From assembly GCA_012656075.1 (NCBI GenBank), contig JAAKBF010000053.1:310001-374000 (forward strand): DNA of 64,000 nt, given 5' to 3'. How positions within the stretch are numbered: position 1 is the first letter of the stretch; each line of letters opens with the position of its first letter. Both the position numbers and the translations under genes were made by a program. Shown here piece by piece: positions 25,146 through 32,843 of the stretch. This stretch comes from Phytophthora hibernalis. Lineage: Eukaryota > Oomycota > Peronosporomycetes > Peronosporales > Peronosporaceae. Below the pieces are notes generated by a model, which worked only from the letters and a program-made list of their open reading frames with translations, was not told the DNA's origin and did no database searches.

Positions 25146-27022
25146 TTACACGAGTGTCTCGTTGGCCACGCCCACGCCGTCCTCCACACCCGACGATAAA
25201 TTCGAGTTCAAGTACACAACCGCTGCCTTGCTCGCTTGCTCCTCGTTCATGTACTTGGCGTTGATGGCTTGGATCTTCTCAAACATATCGCGCTTGCTCT
25301 TGGGAAGACCTGAGGACGCAGGGAAGCCCAGTGTTCGCAACGCCATTGGTTGCAGATTTGGACACGAACTGCCAATGAAACCCTTCCACCAGTGAATTGG
25401 ACTGCATTTCTGTGCCGACTCCCAGATAGCATCGTCAGCAAATAATCCTGTTCGTGCTGTAAACCGAGTCATCTCGTCCACGATAGACCCGTAGACCTCT
25501 GCATTTGAAGTCCGCTTGATATAGGCCAGAGCTTCGCTCGTGGCTTCTCCCGAGAGGCCGGACGGAGGGAAACGTGGATCCAAAAGGTAAGCCGTGTACA
25601 TCGCGGGGTGCTGGATACTTTGCCAGCAGCTTGACATTATTTGTTGGAACTTGGACACGAGACTCCCACACTTGTCAAGATGCCCCCAAAGCAGCGTAAA
25701 TCGGTGGTAAAACGTCGACAGCAGCGGATAATCCGACTCGAACATCTTCAAAACCTCGAGGAACGGCTCAAAGAGACCAGTAAACGTAGAAACTTCTTCC
25801 CAGAAGTCTAGGCTGATAATGCGGTCCTTGACGTGGGCGCTTAAATTGTCGAGCGTGCCATTTTCAGCGAGCAAGATGTCGAGTGAGTGGCGGTTGCGCT
25901 CGATGGCGAACAGAGTGTCGAGCAGTCCACTCGGACTTGCATCGTCCGGATCGCCCATCGGTACACCCCTTCCATCGACCGCATCTGCTCCGATACTCGC
26001 GCAATAGCATTTCGTGCGACGTGGTCGTACGCGAAGAAGCGTGCTAGCTGTTTGCAAGTGTCGAGCGTATCGGCAATGGCTGGCTGGGCCAGCATCTCGG
26101 CCATCATCGCAGTCATTGTGTGCGCACAGCTCGGCAGAAACGTGATGTCAGGGTACTTGTTCTGGAGAGTCAATGACGCCTGCTTCATACTCTCCGTCGT
26201 GTCTGTCACAATCACCGACACTTTACCTGTACCGACCTCGGTCAAAATGTTCTCGATCCTGTCCACGAGTACCTCTGGAGTGTGCGGCATGTCTCCTGTG
26301 CTTTCAAACCCAAACACCGCCGGACAGGGCGTGCTAACTACGCAGCTCACCAACAATCGTTTCTGAGACGCCGTCCACGTCTCGATTCCGAGACTCACGG
26401 CTGTAGCGTCCCGTATTTCTGCACGCAGCTTGATCTGCACCTCCGAGTACTCGAGGTGGAGCACCGATGTCGACAGCACAAAGGCACTGGGCGGGTCATA
26501 GCTCGGGTCCATGCGCTTGAGCAGCTTGACAAAGGCAGCGTTCTCCACAGTAGCCACCGGCAGTCCAGCACCGAAAACAGCTCTAGCCACGTAGCCGTCT
26601 AGGTCGCTCTTGTCATCCAGCACAACTACGCTAGAGGAAGACGACGGCGACGTCACGTGGTTGATTTGCACTGTGGTCTGGGTCTGGGTGTGCGGATCAG
26701 GAGACTGCGCCTGTTCTTTTTGGTGCGCTGCTTCTTGGCTTGAGGAGTGCTTGGTCCGGAAGTACCTGCTCAAAAAGGCAACTTAGTGATCATCACTCTG
26801 AGTGTTTAGTCGAACGTTTAAATCACACGCACTTTGGTCGAGTTCCTCGGCGAACATCTCGGTCTTGATGGGCGCTGGGCAGCTCGTGCATTTGCGCGCC
26901 AGGTGCGTGCGCATGCGCTTGATCAGGCCGCACATGTTGTGGCCGCAGTACTTGCATATGGCGCGCTTGTTGGGCATCTCCTTATGGAAGTGCTCCCACA
27001 GCGGACTCAACGGGCGTGGCAT
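25146..27022 (-). CDS. hAT-like (DUF659-type) BED-finger gene A, probably domesticated
   Basis: Exon 1 starts at 27022 (MPRPLSPLWEHFHK) and encodes a BED zinc finger: W-x2-F, then C-x2-C and H-x4-C spacing (ICKYCGHNM; THLARKC). An intron of about 70 bp (GTGCGT..GCAG, about 26769-26838) joins it to a hAT/DUF659-like body: 'VSLGIETWTASQKR' near 26390, 'VIVTDTTESMKQA' near 26190, 'FLPSCAHTMTAMM' near 26130, and a C-terminal helical part to 25146. In active hAT transposases the residue two before the first Trp is the first catalytic Asp; here it is Glu. The frame shifts at about 25933, consistent with one missing base. I saw no terminal repeats or target-site duplication. A domesticated DNA-binding protein is the likeliest reading; a decayed transposon is the alternative. 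Confidence 0.7.
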
Positions 27023-27814
27023 CTTCAACGCGAGCTGTTCTTTTCCGAGGAATCGTTTTAATCCGCTGGCCGAAGGTGATTGGCGTCAAAAAGCCCCTCA
27101 AAAGACTTGGTATTTGTAACGGAGAGAGCTTCGAGGTTTTATTCAGCCCGAACGGGGCGAGGTTTTATTCAGCGGATCTTGAAGCGACACAGGCTAGACT
27201 GGCAAGTTGCTGCGTAGCTCGTCAAACGGACAAACGGATCCATCGGCCGACAAGTGCCTGCAAAGCAACGCTTGACTTGATTGAGGAGCCGATGCTGTAT
27301 GCTGGTTGCTCGCTGTAGAGGGCGGAATGTGCTGCAGCCACATCTTCTGTCGCAGTTTTGAGACTTTCGCTTTTTCACCCAACGCCAACCCCTCACATGG
27401 CATTCCTCGCCCAAAGCTGGGCTTCCTTTTTTGCGCCGTGTGGTCTCACCATGTGCAGTTAGCTACACCTACGCTATGATCCTCCAAGACGCGGGCTTTT
27501 CATCCGACTCGCCGACACTTAATTTTTGTAAGGCTTCCTCGCAGCTCATGTGGACACGCCAAGATTACGATCGACAGCACGTATCCGCTTTCAAAGTCAG
27601 CACTATTAATATCTTCCCACTTACTACAGTGTTCATGAACAGTATTATCCAAACCACCCCCATTATCACAATAAACAGTATCAGTATCGACAGAGCTCCC
27701 CATCCCACTCTATTTTTGCGTTGGACGCAAAATTTGCGATGATGATGCTCAAAGCTCGTCATTCCACAATTGGCCAGCTACCCCACAAGCAAAGAGCTCC
27801 GAATCGATCCCATC
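27023..27814. other. Gene-free interval with a short direct repeat
   Basis: About 790 bp between hAT-like gene A (start codon side) and the small secreted peptide. It should include the hAT-like gene's promoter. The only ordered structure seen is a 16-bp direct repeat (listed separately). Open frames at 27431-27742 look random. Confidence 0.4.
27132..27173. repeat. 16-bp direct repeat, two copies 26 bp apart
   Basis: CGAGGTTTTATTCAGC occurs at 27132-27147 and again at 27158-27173, separated by CCGAACGGGG. It lies 110-150 bp upstream of the start codon of hAT-like gene A. It could be a paired protein-binding site or a small duplication; nothing more can be said from sequence. Confidence 0.7.
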
Positions 27815-27976
27815 ATGAAGTTCCTCCGCTACCTCACCATCGCTGTACTCGCGTTCACCGCTGCTTCGCTCACCGCCGCGTCCACCGAAGAAACAGGCGT
27901 CAGGGCCCGTCACATGCTCGCAATGGGCGATGAGTCCATCGTGTTGGCGCGCGGCTCACTCCGTTCCAGAGACTAG
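27815..27976 (+). CDS. Small putative secreted peptide (53 aa)
   Basis: ATG at 27815 opens a 53-codon frame ending at 27976. The first 22 residues (MKFLRYLTIAVLAFTAASLTAA, shown here only as K/R then a hydrophobic h-region and Ala-rich c-region) look like a classical signal peptide. The mature part is only about 30 residues, charged, without cysteines. Such short secreted ORFs are common in oomycete genomes and may be truncated effectors, but there is no RXLR, LFLAK or EER motif, so I assign no function. It is downstream of, and on the opposite strand to, the O-methyltransferase end (27 bp apart). It could also be a chance ORF. Confidence 0.35.
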   Translation: MKFLRYLTIAVLAFTAASLTAASTEETGVRARHMLAMGDESIVLARGSLRSRD

Positions 27977-28003
27977 AAGCTGCCAGTATAAACGCTATTT
28001 AAT

Positions 28004-28940
28004 CTACTGCTCTTCTGCTGCATGTACCTGCCTCACGAGGCTCAGTCCGTCCCACATTGGCAGCATCACTTGCGTCGTACGAGGGTCTTGGGCCACATAC
28101 CTGTTGAACTCGTTCAAACTGCGAGCGATGCGTTCTTTATTGCTACCTAATCCACAGTCGTACGCAGCCACGCGACCTCGGAACAGCGTGTTGTCGAACA
28201 CCAGCAGTCCTGACGGATGCAGGAGCTGGTGCTCGAGCACAAAGTCGTAGTACGCGCGGTACTTGCGCTTGTTGGCGTCGATAAAGATCAAGTCGAACGG
28301 CTGCTCTGCACTGGTTGCGAGTGTACTGAGGTATTCCAGCGCGTCCTGGTTCACGGCGTTGATTTTGTGGGCGTGAGAGCTCCGATCGAAGAAGTTTTGC
28401 GCGAATTGCAAGGTGTCGGCGTCGATGTCGCACGTCACTAGAGACCCGTCCGATGCTAAGCCACTGGCGAGGCACAAGGCAGAGTACCCTGTGAAGCAGC
28501 CGATCTCCAGCACGCGCTTGGATCGAGTGGTCTGCACGAGGAACGAGAGGAACTTGCCCTGCATCTCGTCCACGAGCTGCTCCGCTTTGGGCCAATGTCG
28601 ATCCGTCTCCTCGCGCAGCTCTCGAAGCAGCGCATCGTCGGTAAAAAAACTGCTTTGCTCGTACGCGTAGTCGCGTTGCAGACTTGAGTCGTCGATGCTT
28701 TTGTTAAGCGCTCGCGAAGCAGTGAAATGCCGCGTGTGGACGCCTCTTGCAAGTGATCGCTTGTGAATGAACATGGGCAGCGCATTCGGAATTGGAGGCA
28801 TCCAGTGGGTTGCTCGATGCTTTCGGTATTCTCTTTGCTGCTGTGTCGGCATGGACTTCATCTTGGTGAATTCTTGTTTACAAGCTTCACTGCAAGCGCC
28901 ATTGAGGCTGAATGCGCACTGCTGGCACTGCAGGATCAAC
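28004..28940 (-). CDS. O-methyltransferase module (Methyltransf_3 / TrmR-like), probably the C-terminal half of a TrhO fusion
   Basis: SAM-dependent O-methyltransferase of the Methyltransf_3 family (CCoAOMT, COMT, bacterial TrmR). Motif I is 'VLEIGCFTGYSAL'; the divalent-metal ligands typical of the family appear as the Asp of FIDANKRKY and the Asp-Asn of LLVFDNTLFRGRV; the C-terminal 'MLPMWDGLSLVRQ' is also typical. The open frame does not begin at a methyltransferase start: it continues upstream without a stop through the Cys-rich tail of the TrhO gene (LILQCQQC, GACSEACKQEF) that belongs in the other frame, joined at the C-run 28940-28944. Internal ATGs at 28801 and 28774 would give a separate enzyme with a basic, mitochondrial-looking leader (MFIHKRSLARGVHTRHFTA). 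Fusion is favoured because of the many similar one-base losses in this window, but is unproven. Confidence 0.75.
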
Positions 28941-29949
28941 CCCCACACATGACATTGCTGCAGTTGGTGTGTTGGCTGCACGGCTCACCGCACTGAAAGC
29001 ACTTGCCCAGCACATCGTCCGTCACCTCCTCCGATTCTGTCAGCTCGCCGACGCATCGCTGGTCAAACACAAAGTTCTTACCCTTGAACAGGGACACCTC
29101 CTCTTTTCCACAGCCCGAAGCCATCCTTCCAGCAGGAGAACGACCACTCGCCTTCGACGCAGTCTGATGCTCCTTCAGAAAGCGCATGTAGTTCACAATC
29201 CCGCCATGCAGCTTCTGCACGTTGGAAATGCCCTTGTACTGCGTCAGGTATGCCCCCACCTTCTCGCAGTGGATGCCTCCGGTGCAGTACATCATGACCT
29301 CCTTCGGCTTCTGTCCGCCGTGCTCCGCCTCATGCTTGTCGAGAATCTCATCCAACGCGTCGAACGTGTCTCTGACCATGATTCTCGTGGCTCCGTCAAA
29401 GCGTCCAATCTCATGCTCGTAGAAGTTTCGCACATCGAGCACGAGCGTGTCGGACTCGTGGTTCTTATTCCTCGTCTTGAGTCTGTGATGCCACTGGTCC
29501 GGCGGCAATGAATTGCCAGACTCCTGCAAATTCAGTTGTCCACTGTCAAAACCATCATGCACCAACTGCTTCCGAATCCGCACTGTCAACTTGGAGAACG
29601 GGTCCGATCCACCCTCCTTCTTGTCTCCATCCACTGGAAACAATTGTCCGAAGAACATGTTCTTGTCTGTAAAAACCTGCGGGAATGAAGTTGTAAGAGC
29701 GTCCACATTGCCTTGCGGCATCACCAACTGCGCGTTGATTCCTTCAGGCGACAGGTAGATCCGTCCATTCACGCCCAACGCCTTCCAGCCACCAAGCAGA
29801 CGCCTCCGTAACTTCGGCAGCTCGGTCTCCTCCAACGTCACGTAATTGTAGAGACTTACATACTGTCGAGGCTCCAACAATCCATCACTGCCAGCTCGAG
29901 GCGACGTCCAACGACGCACCCACGGATGTTGTAGACGACAGAGCAGCAT
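28936..29949 (-). CDS. TrhO-family (UPF0176, rhodanese) tRNA U34 hydroxylase-like protein, copy A (fused)
   Basis: TrhO (YceA) hydroxylates uridine 34 of tRNA to ho5U in bacteria. Start ATG at 29949; the leader is Arg-rich (MLLCRLQHPWVRRW), suggesting mitochondrial import. Family blocks: 'YVSLYNYVTLEE', 'GRIYLSPEGINAQLV', the rhodanese domain with loop 'MYCTGGIHCEKVGAYL', 'KLHGGIVNYM', 'GKNFVFDQRCVGE' and a Cys-rich tail 'CFQCGEPCSQHTNC'. As sequenced it stops at 28936, mid-tail, in a five-C run (28940-28944). One more base lets it continue through the tail into the O-methyltransferase, giving about 648 residues. Two oddities relative to copy B: the loop Arg after CTGGI is His, and a 12-bp in-frame gap near 29375 removes four residues. 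Thus hydroxylase activity of this copy is uncertain. Confidence 0.85.
   Translation of the reverse strand: MLLCRLQHPWVRRWTSPRAGSDGLLEPRQYVSLYNYVTLEETELPKLRRRLLGGWKALGVNGRIYLSPEGINAQLVMPQGNVDALTTSFPQVFTDKNMFFGQLFPVDGDKKEGGSDPFSKLTVRIRKQLVHDGFDSGQLNLQESGNSLPPDQWHHRLKTRNKNHESDTLVLDVRNFYEHEIGRFDGATRIMVRDTFDALDEILDKHEAEHGGQKPKEVMMYCTGGIHCEKVGAYLTQYKGISNVQKLHGGIVNYMRFLKEHQTASKASGRSPAGRMASGCGKEEVSLFKGKNFVFDQRCVGELTESEEVTDDVLGKCFQCGEPCSQHTNCSNVMCGG
28962..29538 (-). repeat. Inverted-repeat arm A (shared TrhO core)
   Basis: About 580 bp that matches 30593-31175 in opposite orientation. Within about 29075-29375 I count only two mismatches by eye; identity then drops toward both ends of the arm. Outside the arm, the 5' parts of the two genes are recognisable homologs only at the protein level. 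Confidence 0.8.
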
Positions 29950-30077
29950 AACCGCACGTTGCTAAACAATGCTAACTGAGCTCTTGTATCCCTAGTGTAC
30001 TGTAATGATGGTGTCGTTTCTTACAAACTCCAAATCAAAAGCCGTTACATTTCGGATTTCGCTTCGAGTGGTGGAAG
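29950..30077. promoter_or_regulatory. Bidirectional promoter between the two TrhO paralogs
   Basis: Only 128 bp separate the two divergent start codons (29949 and 30078), so the paralogs probably share regulatory sequence and may be co-expressed. No clear TATA or palindromic operator is visible; the call is from gene geometry. Confidence 0.55.
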
Positions 30078-31412
30078 ATGCACGGCCTGTGTGCTCCTGT
30101 GCGACTCGTCCCACGTCTCCGCCGGGCCCCGCTGCTTCAGCTGCCGTTGCAATACGTTATAGTTGCTGGTGGCGTGAGCGACACGTTGTGGCAACGTCGG
30201 CTGTTCAGTACTCGCAAAGACGATGGGATATCTCACTCGGCGCTGCGTCGCCAGTACATTAGTCTGTACAACTACATCCCACTGGACAAGCAGAAGCTGC
30301 CGAAGTTGTGGCGGGACATGCGCGAACAATGGGGAGACCTGGACGTTGTAGGACGCATTTACATTGCCGAAGAAGGGATTAATGGACAATTGGTGGTGCC
30401 AGAACCTGCGGTGACGGCATTCGAGAGGTCGTTCCCACGCTTGCTGAGTGATGCCAAGCTGTTCTACGGACAGCTGATTGAGGACAAGCCGAAGGATAAT
30501 GAGACTGGAAAGGGACTGAAGCCTGCGGAACCTTTTCACAAACTGGACATTCGCATTCGAGACCAGATCCTGCACGACGGATTCGAAGAGGAGCTCAATT
30601 TGCAGGAGTCGGGCAATTCGTTGCCGCCGGACCAGTGGCATCACAGACTCAAGGCGAGAAATGAAAGCCACGAGTCCGACACGCTCGTACTCGACGTACG
30701 AAACTTCTACGAGCACGAGATTGGACGCTTTGATGGAGCCACGAGGATCATGGTCGACACCTTCAGAGACACGTTCGACGCGTTGGATGAGATTCTCGAC
30801 AAGCATGAGGCGGAGCACGGCGGACAGAAGCCGAAGGAGGTCATGATGTACTGCACCGGAGGCATCCGCTGCGAGAAGGTGGGGGCATACCTGACGCAGT
30901 ACAAGGGCATTTCCAACGTGCAGAAGCTGCATGGCGGGATTGTGAACTACATGCGCTTTCTGAAGGAGCATCAGGCTGCGTCGAAGGCGAGTGGTCGTTC
31001 TCCTGCTGGAAGGATGGCTTCGGGCTGTGGAAAAGAGGAGGTGTCCCTGTTCAAGGGTAAGAACTTTGTGTTCGACCAGCGATGCGTGGGCGAGCTGACG
31101 GAGTCGGAGGAGGTGACGGATGATGTATTGGGCAAGTGCTTTCAGTGCGGTGAGCCATGCAGCCAACACACCAACTGTAGCAACTTGATGTGCCACGGGT
31201 TGATTTTGCAGTGTGTGAAATGCGCAACAAGTATGCTTGGAGCATGCAGCGAGGCTTGTAAACAGGAATTCGTGAAGATGGAGTCTATGACCCTGGAGGA
31301 GCAGAAATACCACAGGAAGGAGAACGCGCTGAAGTGGAAACCGAAGAACCCGAACTCTGTGAAGTACATCAAGTTCAGACCAATTTCACCCGAGTTGCTT
31401 GAGAATGCATAG
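30078..31412 (+). CDS. TrhO-family (UPF0176, rhodanese) tRNA U34 hydroxylase, copy B (intact)
   Basis: Intronless 444-residue protein. The N-terminus (MHGLCAPVRLVPRLRRA..., then RRLFSTRKD) has a typical mitochondrial presequence with an R-x-F-S cleavage-like motif; mitochondrial location is inference. All TrhO blocks are present: 'YISLYNYIPLDKQ', 'GRIYIAEEGINGQLV', the rhodanese loop 'MYCTGGIRCEKVGAYL' with putative catalytic Cys259 and Arg264, 'HGGIVNYMRF', 'GKNFVFDQRC' and the Cys tail 'CFQCGEPCSQHTNC...C..C'. Bacterial TrhO uses this scaffold for O2/prephenate-linked hydroxylation of tRNA U34. It ends normally after the Cys tail, with no methyltransferase. Its middle and 3' part are almost identical to copy A while its 5' third is clearly diverged. 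The large open frame antisense to it is a composition shadow. Confidence 0.88.
   Translation: MHGLCAPVRLVPRLRRAPLLQLPLQYVIVAGGVSDTLWQRRLFSTRKDDGISHSALRRQYISLYNYIPLDKQKLPKLWRDMREQWGDLDVVGRIYIAEEGINGQLVVPEPAVTAFERSFPRLLSDAKLFYGQLIEDKPKDNETGKGLKPAEPFHKLDIRIRDQILHDGFEEELNLQESGNSLPPDQWHHRLKARNESHESDTLVLDVRNFYEHEIGRFDGATRIMVDTFRDTFDALDEILDKHEAEHGGQKPKEVMMYCTGGIRCEKVGAYLTQYKGISNVQKLHGGIVNYMRFLKEHQAASKASGRSPAGRMASGCGKEEVSLFKGKNFVFDQRCVGELTESEEVTDDVLGKCFQCGEPCSQHTNCSNLMCHGLILQCVKCATSMLGACSEACKQEFVKMESMTLEEQKYHRKENALKWKPKNPNSVKYIKFRPISPELLENA
30593..31175 (+). repeat. Inverted-repeat arm B (shared TrhO core)
   Basis: Partner of 28962-29538. The two arms face each other across about 1.05 kb. The abrupt identity inside two otherwise diverged genes points to gene conversion rather than a fresh duplication. 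Arm B has 12 bp near 30755-30770 that arm A lacks; the gap is flanked by a short GACAC repeat. Confidence 0.8.
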
Positions 31413-31936
31413 GTATTCATCCAATGGCGACAGGAAATAAATGTAGTTGGTTGGGAGAACAACGGGTGTGGCTCAGGTCTTCAAGTCCTTTCCAGATCCA
31501 ATTGCAGAACCCCGTGCGTGCGGCAACTCATCTCTTTAGAATCTTCATCTCCTTGAGTTCGTCCCTGTCCCAGATGAAGCCGCTGCACTCGTGGTTGCTC
31601 TACGGATCAGAAGATCTGCCACGCCAGCTCGTGGCGCCTGACGCTGTGCAGTCCTTGGGCGGATCGTACTGCTGCGCACCCGAGCCGGCCGTCTACACAC
31701 GGTCATGGTCTACTGGGGAATACCGGTAATCGCGCCGCGGCACCACAAGAAGGTCTCGCAGGTTGAAGATACCGGTACCGGTATCAGACATTTTCGCGGA
31801 TTTATTTTCGCGCTCAAAACCGTTTGAATTTATTTTCCCGCTCAAAAATAGGAAAGCTAAAAAACTCCAAGAGAGAAAGAACGCGGCATTTCACAACTGG
31901 ACCATCCGAGAACAAGACCAAGAACTCGACTGGGCC
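31413..31936. promoter_or_regulatory. Upstream region of the coiled-coil gene with E2F-like sites and an 18-bp palindrome
   Basis: Region between TrhO copy B and the first ATG of the coiled-coil gene. It contains a perfect 18-bp palindrome GATACCGGTACCGGTATC at 31768-31785 and, just after it, three E2F-like motifs: TTTTCGCGG (31791-31799), TTTTCGCGC (31805-31813) and TTTTCCCGC (31833-31841). The last two lie in 19-bp near-identical repeats (31801-31819 and 31829-31847, one mismatch). E2F/DP binds TTTSSCGC-type sites at S-phase genes in animals and plants. The motif matches are direct observation; their use here is inference. Confidence 0.5.
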
Positions 31937-32843
31937 ATGCAGACCGACAACGACGCGTACGCTCACTACAGCAAGGCTTTGGCGAAGATGCAGGACGAGC
32001 ACTCGCAGGTCGAGACGGCGTTGAAGCAGCAGGTGGCCGCGCTCACGCGCAACAACAAGTGGTTCGTGCAGACCAACGGGCACGAACCACTTCTGATGAC
32101 GCAGCTGCTGGAGGGCATCCAACAGAACGGCCAGGACTACTGGGCCATCATCAAGAAGATCGCAGAGGCCAAGACCCAGGTCAAGCAGTACCAGGGGAGA
32201 TCGAGACGCTGCGCATGGAGGTGAAGGCGCAGATGGACAAAGCGGAGGCGGCGGAGACCACCAGCAACAACTTCGAGCTGATGCTGGTAGTGACCGAGGA
32301 GGCGCTGGAGGAGGAGAAGGTGGCCGCCCACTACAAGAAGGAGCTGGAGGAGCTGAAGCAGAGAGCAGAGAGATTCAGCTGCAGCAGTCCTACGACAGTG
32401 AGCTCCCGCAGTACGACTGATCCGACGGTGACGCCTGTGAAGGCGACGGAGGCTGCTCGGAAGCCGGCACAGATGCAGCAGCGCCGTATTAGAAAGCGGA
32501 AGTTGTCACTGCTGGAGGAGGAAAGTGCTGCAGCAGATGTGACGTCAAGCGACATGCACAAGAGCAAGAAGCTGCGGTCGTCTCCTGTGGAGACATCGAC
32601 CACGTTGGCGTCAGCGGAGATTTCTCCAGAATCTGCAAGCGCAGTCACGTTCGAATGTCCCCGTCGATCGACATGCGGAATGTCACTGGCCGCTCCAACT
32701 GTCGACAGCGTCACTACAGGAAGCACCAGATGGAGAGCCGTGACAGCGATGGCGTTCAAGAACTTAGCCTCACTGCACAACCCGAGCTTGGTGGTCTTGC
32801 ACGTGAGTTGGAGCTGGACTCCAGCATGGCAAGCAGCTTGTAG
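31937..32843 (+). CDS. Coiled-coil protein of unknown function, possibly cell-cycle regulated
   Basis: The first ATG downstream of the E2F-like cluster is at 31937 (MQTDNDAYAHYSKAL). About 150 residues of long heptad-rich helix follow (QVETALKQQVAALTRNNKW; 'EALEEEKVAAHYKKELEELK'), then a basic, Ser/Thr-rich tail with nuclear-localisation-like clusters (RRIRKRKLS; KSKKLR). The frame breaks in the four-G run 32194-32197; one more base makes the coiled coil continuous. A second possible missing base near 32655 would lead to the stop at 32841-32843; the uncorrected frame instead runs to 33243 but becomes Trp/Cys-rich and unlike protein. I recognise no family. Open codons extend upstream of the ATG, so an earlier exon is possible. 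Confidence 0.5.

Noticed and set aside
27815..27976. RXLR effector call for the small secreted peptide
   Set aside because: No R-x-L-R or EER motif after the signal peptide, and the mature part is too short.
30045..31313. A 422-codon minus-strand open frame across TrhO copy B, and a similar plus-strand frame over copy A
   Set aside because: Both are antisense to clear TrhO coding sequence and arise from base composition; the two resemble each other only because the underlying genes are near identical.
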